NCBI RefSeq assembly: GCF_012726195.1
Contig: NZ_JAASAF010000011.1
Coordinates: 114,664-178,663, forward strand
Reading direction: 5' to 3'
Length of the DNA stretch: 64,000 bases
Source: Rhodococcus sp. HNM0563
GTDB taxonomy: Bacteria > Actinomycetota > Actinomycetes > Mycobacteriales > Mycobacteriaceae
The notes under the pieces are model-generated. The model was not told the DNA's origin. It worked only from the letters and a program-made list of their open reading frames with translations, and searched no databases. This document shows, in pieces, positions 61,492 through 64,000 of this stretch. A program made the position numbers and the translations under genes. Every line of letters starts with the position of its first letter. Positions within the stretch are counted from its first letter, which is position 1.

Positions 61492-62543
61492 TGTCGTGTT
61501 CCGGCGAGACTGGCGCGGGCCGCGCCGTATTCGGCGGCGAGCTGCTCGACCGACAAATGCACATATTCGGCAGTGGTGTCCGGAGACACATGCCCCATCA
61601 ATTCTCGCAGCACCATCAGATCGATTCCGGCGGCAGCGAGTTCGGTGCCGTAGGTGTGGCGCAATCGGTGCGGACGCACCCTCGTCGCACCGGAGAGGTC
61701 CCGGTGCCGCCGGAACAGCGACCGCAGTCCCGCCTCGGTCACCGGCGCCCCCGCGGTGGGGCCGCGCAGCACCACGAAACACTCCTCGGTCGCCAACCCC
61801 GGTGGCCGTTCGAGGCGCAGATAGGCCGACAGTTCGGTGAAGAACACCGCATCGACCGGCACCACCCGTTCCTTGCAGCCTTTGCCGAGCACCCGGAGTC
61901 GTCGCTGGCCGGAATCGACGTCTGCCAACCGCAGGGATCGCACCTCGGCGTTGCGCAGCCCGCCGAACAGCATCGCCCACAACATCGCTCGATCCCGATG
62001 GGTGCGCAGCGACGCCGCAAACTGCTCGATCGCGTCGGCGTCGAGGGACTCGGGCAGTAGCCGCGGTTGGCGTACCAGCCTGCCTCCGGCTCGGGGTCGG
62101 CCCGGCCCGAGGTGTCCGAGCAGTCCTCGCGCTGGTGGTCGCAGTCCCTGTCCGCGCCGCGGTGAGGGCACCGGATTTTCGGTGCGTATCCCGGTCATCA
62201 CCAGGTATTCGAACAATGCGCGTATCGCCGCGACTCGTCGGTTGATCGTCGATGCCGCAGTGCCCCGATCACCTCGTGTCGCCATGCCTGGGCGGGGTTT
62301 GCGGTGCACGTTCTGCCAGTCGACCCACTCGAACACCGTCACCGGCGTCACCGCAGCCACCGTGAGGTCGCGATCGAGCAGGAATCGGGCCAGATTGAGC
62401 ACGTCGAACGCATATGCCCGCACCGTTGCCGAACTGAATCCGCGTCCGGCCAGATGCGTCAGGAACGCGTTTGCTGCTGCGCATCCTTCCCATTGGCCGT
62501 CGATCACATGCCCGTTGCTGCTGATGCGCACCCGAACGGTCAT
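61488..62543 (-). CDS. TnpA-like tyrosine recombinase
   Basis: A 351-aa recombinase; ATG 62543 with AAAGGCGG upstream is used, and ATG 62591 would add 16 residues. N-terminal core-binding domain (about 20-120), then Arg197 (FGGLRNAEVRSL), Lys221, His292 and Arg295 (RPHRLRHTYGTEL), His318 (LMGHVSPDTT) and the nucleophile Tyr327 (AEYVHL). It probably acts with the larger recombinase to integrate and excise the element. The gene lies entirely inside the element, 116 bases from its right end. Confidence 0.9.
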   Translation of the reverse strand: MTVRVRISSNGHVIDGQWEGCAAANAFLTHLAGRGFSSATVRAYAFDVLNLARFLLDRDLTVAAVTPVTVFEWVDWQNVHRKPRPGMATRGDRGTAASTINRRVAAIRALFEYLVMTGIRTENPVPSPRRGQGLRPPARGLLGHLGPGRPRAGGRLVRQPRLLPESLDADAIEQFAASLRTHRDRAMLWAMLFGGLRNAEVRSLRLADVDSGQRRLRVLGKGCKERVVPVDAVFFTELSAYLRLERPPGLATEECFVVLRGPTAGAPVTEAGLRSLFRRHRDLSGATRVRPHRLRHTYGTELAAAGIDLMVLRELMGHVSPDTTAEYVHLSVEQLAAEYGAARASLAGTRQ

Positions 62544-62659
62544 TGTCCGCCGCCTTTCGATCGGAGCCGACACCGCCAGCATGCGCCTCAACCGGTCGTC
62601 GGCTCAGGACCTCACGCTGCAACCGTGATCGTGTCGTGGGAGGGCCGGTTAACCGATAT

Positions 62660-63670
62660 CGGATTATTCGACCACACCTTCTGCCAATGCGCCTTCGGAA
62701 ACGCGGTGAACGCCAACACATCATACTTCGCCGACTCCATCAACGCCGCGACCTTCGGAAACGACCCGGCGAACGTGTCGGTGACCTGATCCCACTGCGC
62801 AGCGACCTCGACGGGGTCGGTATGCGCGAAGATCGTCTTGACCGCCGCCATCACCGGCGGCACATGCTTCGCCCCGACCGTAGCCCGGATGTTGCGCATG
62901 AAATGCACCCGGCACCGCTGCCACGCCGAACCCGCGAACTGCTGCGCGATAGCTGCTTTCAACCCGCTGTGTGCATCGGAGATCACCAGATGCACCCCGG
63001 ATAGCCCCCGGCCCCGCAAACCGATGAGGAACTCCCTCCAGAACTCGTAGGATTCGCTGTCGCCGACGGCGGTGCCGAGCACCTCGCGGCTCCCGTCGAT
63101 CGACACCCCGGTCGCGACCACCAGTGCTTGGGAGACCACGTGCGCACCGATGCGGACCTTGCAGAAGGTGGCGTCGAGGAACACGTACGGAAAGCTCGTG
63201 TGCGTCAGCGTCCGCTCCCGGAACCGGGCGATCTCGGTATCGAGGCCGGCGCAGATCCGTGAGACCTCCGACTTCGAGATCCCGGATTCGACCCCCAACG
63301 CACCGACCAGGTCATCGACGCTGCGGGTGGAGACGCCGTGCACATACGCTTCCATCACCACCGCATACAGCGCCTTGTCGATCCGCCGACGCCGTTCGAG
63401 CAAGGAGGGGAAGAATGACCCGGACCGCAGCTTGGGAATCTTCACCTCGACATCACCGCTGGTGGTCGACACCGTCTTCGTGCGATGCCCGTTGCGATGG
63501 GTGGTGCGCTGCTCGGTGCGTTCGTAGCGGCCGGCGCCGAGTTTGTCGGTGGCTTCGGCTTCGATCAGGGCCTGCAGGCCGGTGCGGATCAGTTCGGCGA
63601 ACACGCTGGCGCTGTCGGCGCCCTTGAGCGCGTCGAGCTGGGCGAGCAGTGCAGAATGATCGTGGGTCAT
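62660..63670 (-). pseudogene. IS256-type transposase, N-terminal fragment
   Basis: Codons 1-337 of the transposase, from MTHDHSALLAQLDALKGADSASVF to SNNP. The DDE residues visible are Asp in VFLDATFCKV and Asp in VISDAHSGLKAA, with the family His/Cys region (WQRCRVHFMRNI). After the break the frame runs 15 residues into the inserted element and stops, so the protein lacks the catalytic Glu. Its own start is intact, and a truncated protein could still be made. Confidence 0.9.
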
Positions 63671-63777
63671 CGCGTAGCTGCTTTCTGTGAGTCACTGTGA
63701 GAGGTAACTCGTTGATCACTACGCGATGGTCCACCCTCGGTGAGGGATCGACACGCCGTGGACCTGCCTGGATGCCC

Positions 63778-63924
63778 TCAGCCGATTCCCACCACTCCCC
63801 GGGACTTACCCAGTTCGAGCAGCTCCCACTGCTTGTCCGTCAACACCTGGAACCGATCGTTCACCACATCCGTCACAGCAAAGATGATGCAGCACAACAC
63901 CCTAAATCATTGGGAGACACGCCC
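63778..63924 (-). mobile_element. IS5-family remnant, start region only
   Basis: On the minus strand the end reads GGGCGTGTCTCCCA (63911-63924) next to CTAG, a typical IS5-family terminus and target. A 32-aa frame at 63778-63876 starts VTDVVNDRFQVLTDKQWELLEL, matching the first residues of IS5-type transposases, then stops at TGA. The rest of that IS is absent. It was probably cut away before or during the IS256 insertion. Confidence 0.7.
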
Positions 63925-64000
63925 TAGTAGTACTTTGTTAGGTTCACCACTTCTTGTTGCGGGGCCTCGAGTTTCGGCGGGATGTCCGAGACGATGACCG
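63924..64000 (-). CDS. Partial gene of unknown function, C-terminal 25 residues
   Basis: The frame reads VIVSDIPPKLEAPQQEVVNLTKYY and ends at TAG 63924-63926, which overlaps the CTAG at the IS5-type end. The gene starts beyond the right edge of the window. Too little is visible to assign a function; the stop may have been supplied by the IS insertion. Confidence 0.5.
   Translation of the reverse strand, partial: VIVSDIPPKLEAPQQEVVNLTKYY

Larger units (their letters stand above)
59492..62659 (-). mobile_element. 3168-bp two-recombinase element inserted in the IS256 transposase
   Basis: The element contains two overlapping tyrosine recombinase genes and nothing else recognisable. Ends carry perfect 9-bp inverted repeats CCGGCCCTC (59495-59503) and GAGGGCCGG (62640-62648). 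Joined as a circle, they would frame a 14-bp spacer, like the core site of a tyrosine recombinase. The junctions are ambiguous by two bases (AT at each end). The order of a TnpA-like then a TnpB-like recombinase resembles the first two genes of Tn554, but no TnpC and no cargo is present. Confidence 0.82.
59232..63718 (-). mobile_element. IS256-family insertion sequence, split by another element
   Basis: Terminal inverted repeats TGATCAACGAGT (59232-59243) and ACTCGTTGATCA (63707-63718) enclose a transposase gene cut by a 3168-bp insertion. Without the insertion the element is about 1.32 kb, the usual IS256 size. Removing 59492-62659 restores an in-frame transposase of 415 aa. No clean target duplication is seen, although TACGCG occurs beside both ends. 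The boundaries are set on the perfect 12-bp repeats and may extend a few bases. Confidence 0.85.

Noticed and set aside
61492..61980. N-terminal extension of the larger recombinase to 814 aa
   Set aside because: The extension overlaps the upstream recombinase gene out of frame and is Arg/Gly-rich. The ATGA overlap at 61488-61491 gives the natural start.

Overview
High-GC actinobacterial DNA, most likely an accessory replicon (a large plasmid or integrated conjugative element) of a Rhodococcus/Gordonia/Nocardia-type member of the Mycobacteriales. The evidence is a WhiB protein, GTG/TTG starts, probable leaderless starts, actinobacterial lipoproteins, an actinobacterial-type LexA box, an ImuA'-like protein, and a backbone of replication, transfer and toxin-antitoxin genes with no rRNA, tRNA or central metabolic operons. 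No CRISPR array and no recognisable Rep initiator were seen.

Layout. (1) 1-9.1 kb: a left-truncated SbcD/Mre11-like phosphoesterase, WhiB, small proteins, an HNH protein, an SbcC/Rad50-like ATPase with a CPTC hook, a MoxR-type AAA+ ATPase and its VWA partner. (2) 9.3-16.2 kb: unrecognised plasmid-type genes, including an 823-aa protein with zinc knuckle, KTSC-like and SWIM-type modules, and an AT-rich divergent region with four contiguous 11-bp repeats. (3) 16.2-23.5 kb, minus strand: a transfer-like operon (motif-IV-less N6-methylase-like protein, FtsK/TraB-like translocase whose P-loop is split by a 554-aa class 3 intein, three small membrane proteins, YdjM-like membrane protein). (4) 23.6-26.9 kb: divergent PP-loop ATPase, an Xre/MbcA-RES toxin-antitoxin pair and a frameshifted small membrane gene. 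(5) 26.9-34 kb: replication module (SSB, a 549-aa partner, RusA-like resolvase, DnaB-like helicase). (6) 34-40.2 kb: envelope and unknown genes, including an Hsp70-like ATPase with a transmembrane anchor and an exported C-terminal domain. (7) 40.2-47.9 kb: ArsR regulator, OGG-fold protein, lipoprotein and a five-gene nickel/peptide-type ABC importer. (8) 48-57.9 kb: SOS-box ImuA' homologue, PD-(D/E)XK-like nuclease, a second Hsp70-TM protein, a DxDGDG-repeat protein with a relic copy of its 3' end, a lipoprotein and small genes. (9) 58-64 kb: decaying DNA: a PHP phosphoesterase pseudogene, a cold-shock gene truncated by an IS256-family element, that IS itself split by a 3168-bp element carrying two tyrosine recombinases, an IS5-like remnant and a partial gene.

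How it fits together. SSB, RusA-like nuclease and DnaB-like helicase are a plausible replication/recombination set. The FtsK/TraB-like operon is a plausible conjugative DNA pump. SbcCD-like, MoxR/VWA and WhiB genes form one plus-strand cluster that could serve DNA-end processing or defence. The importer probably takes up metal or peptide under nearby ArsR control. Functions are inferred from family motifs read by eye; no database search was run. Start codons are uncertain where stated.
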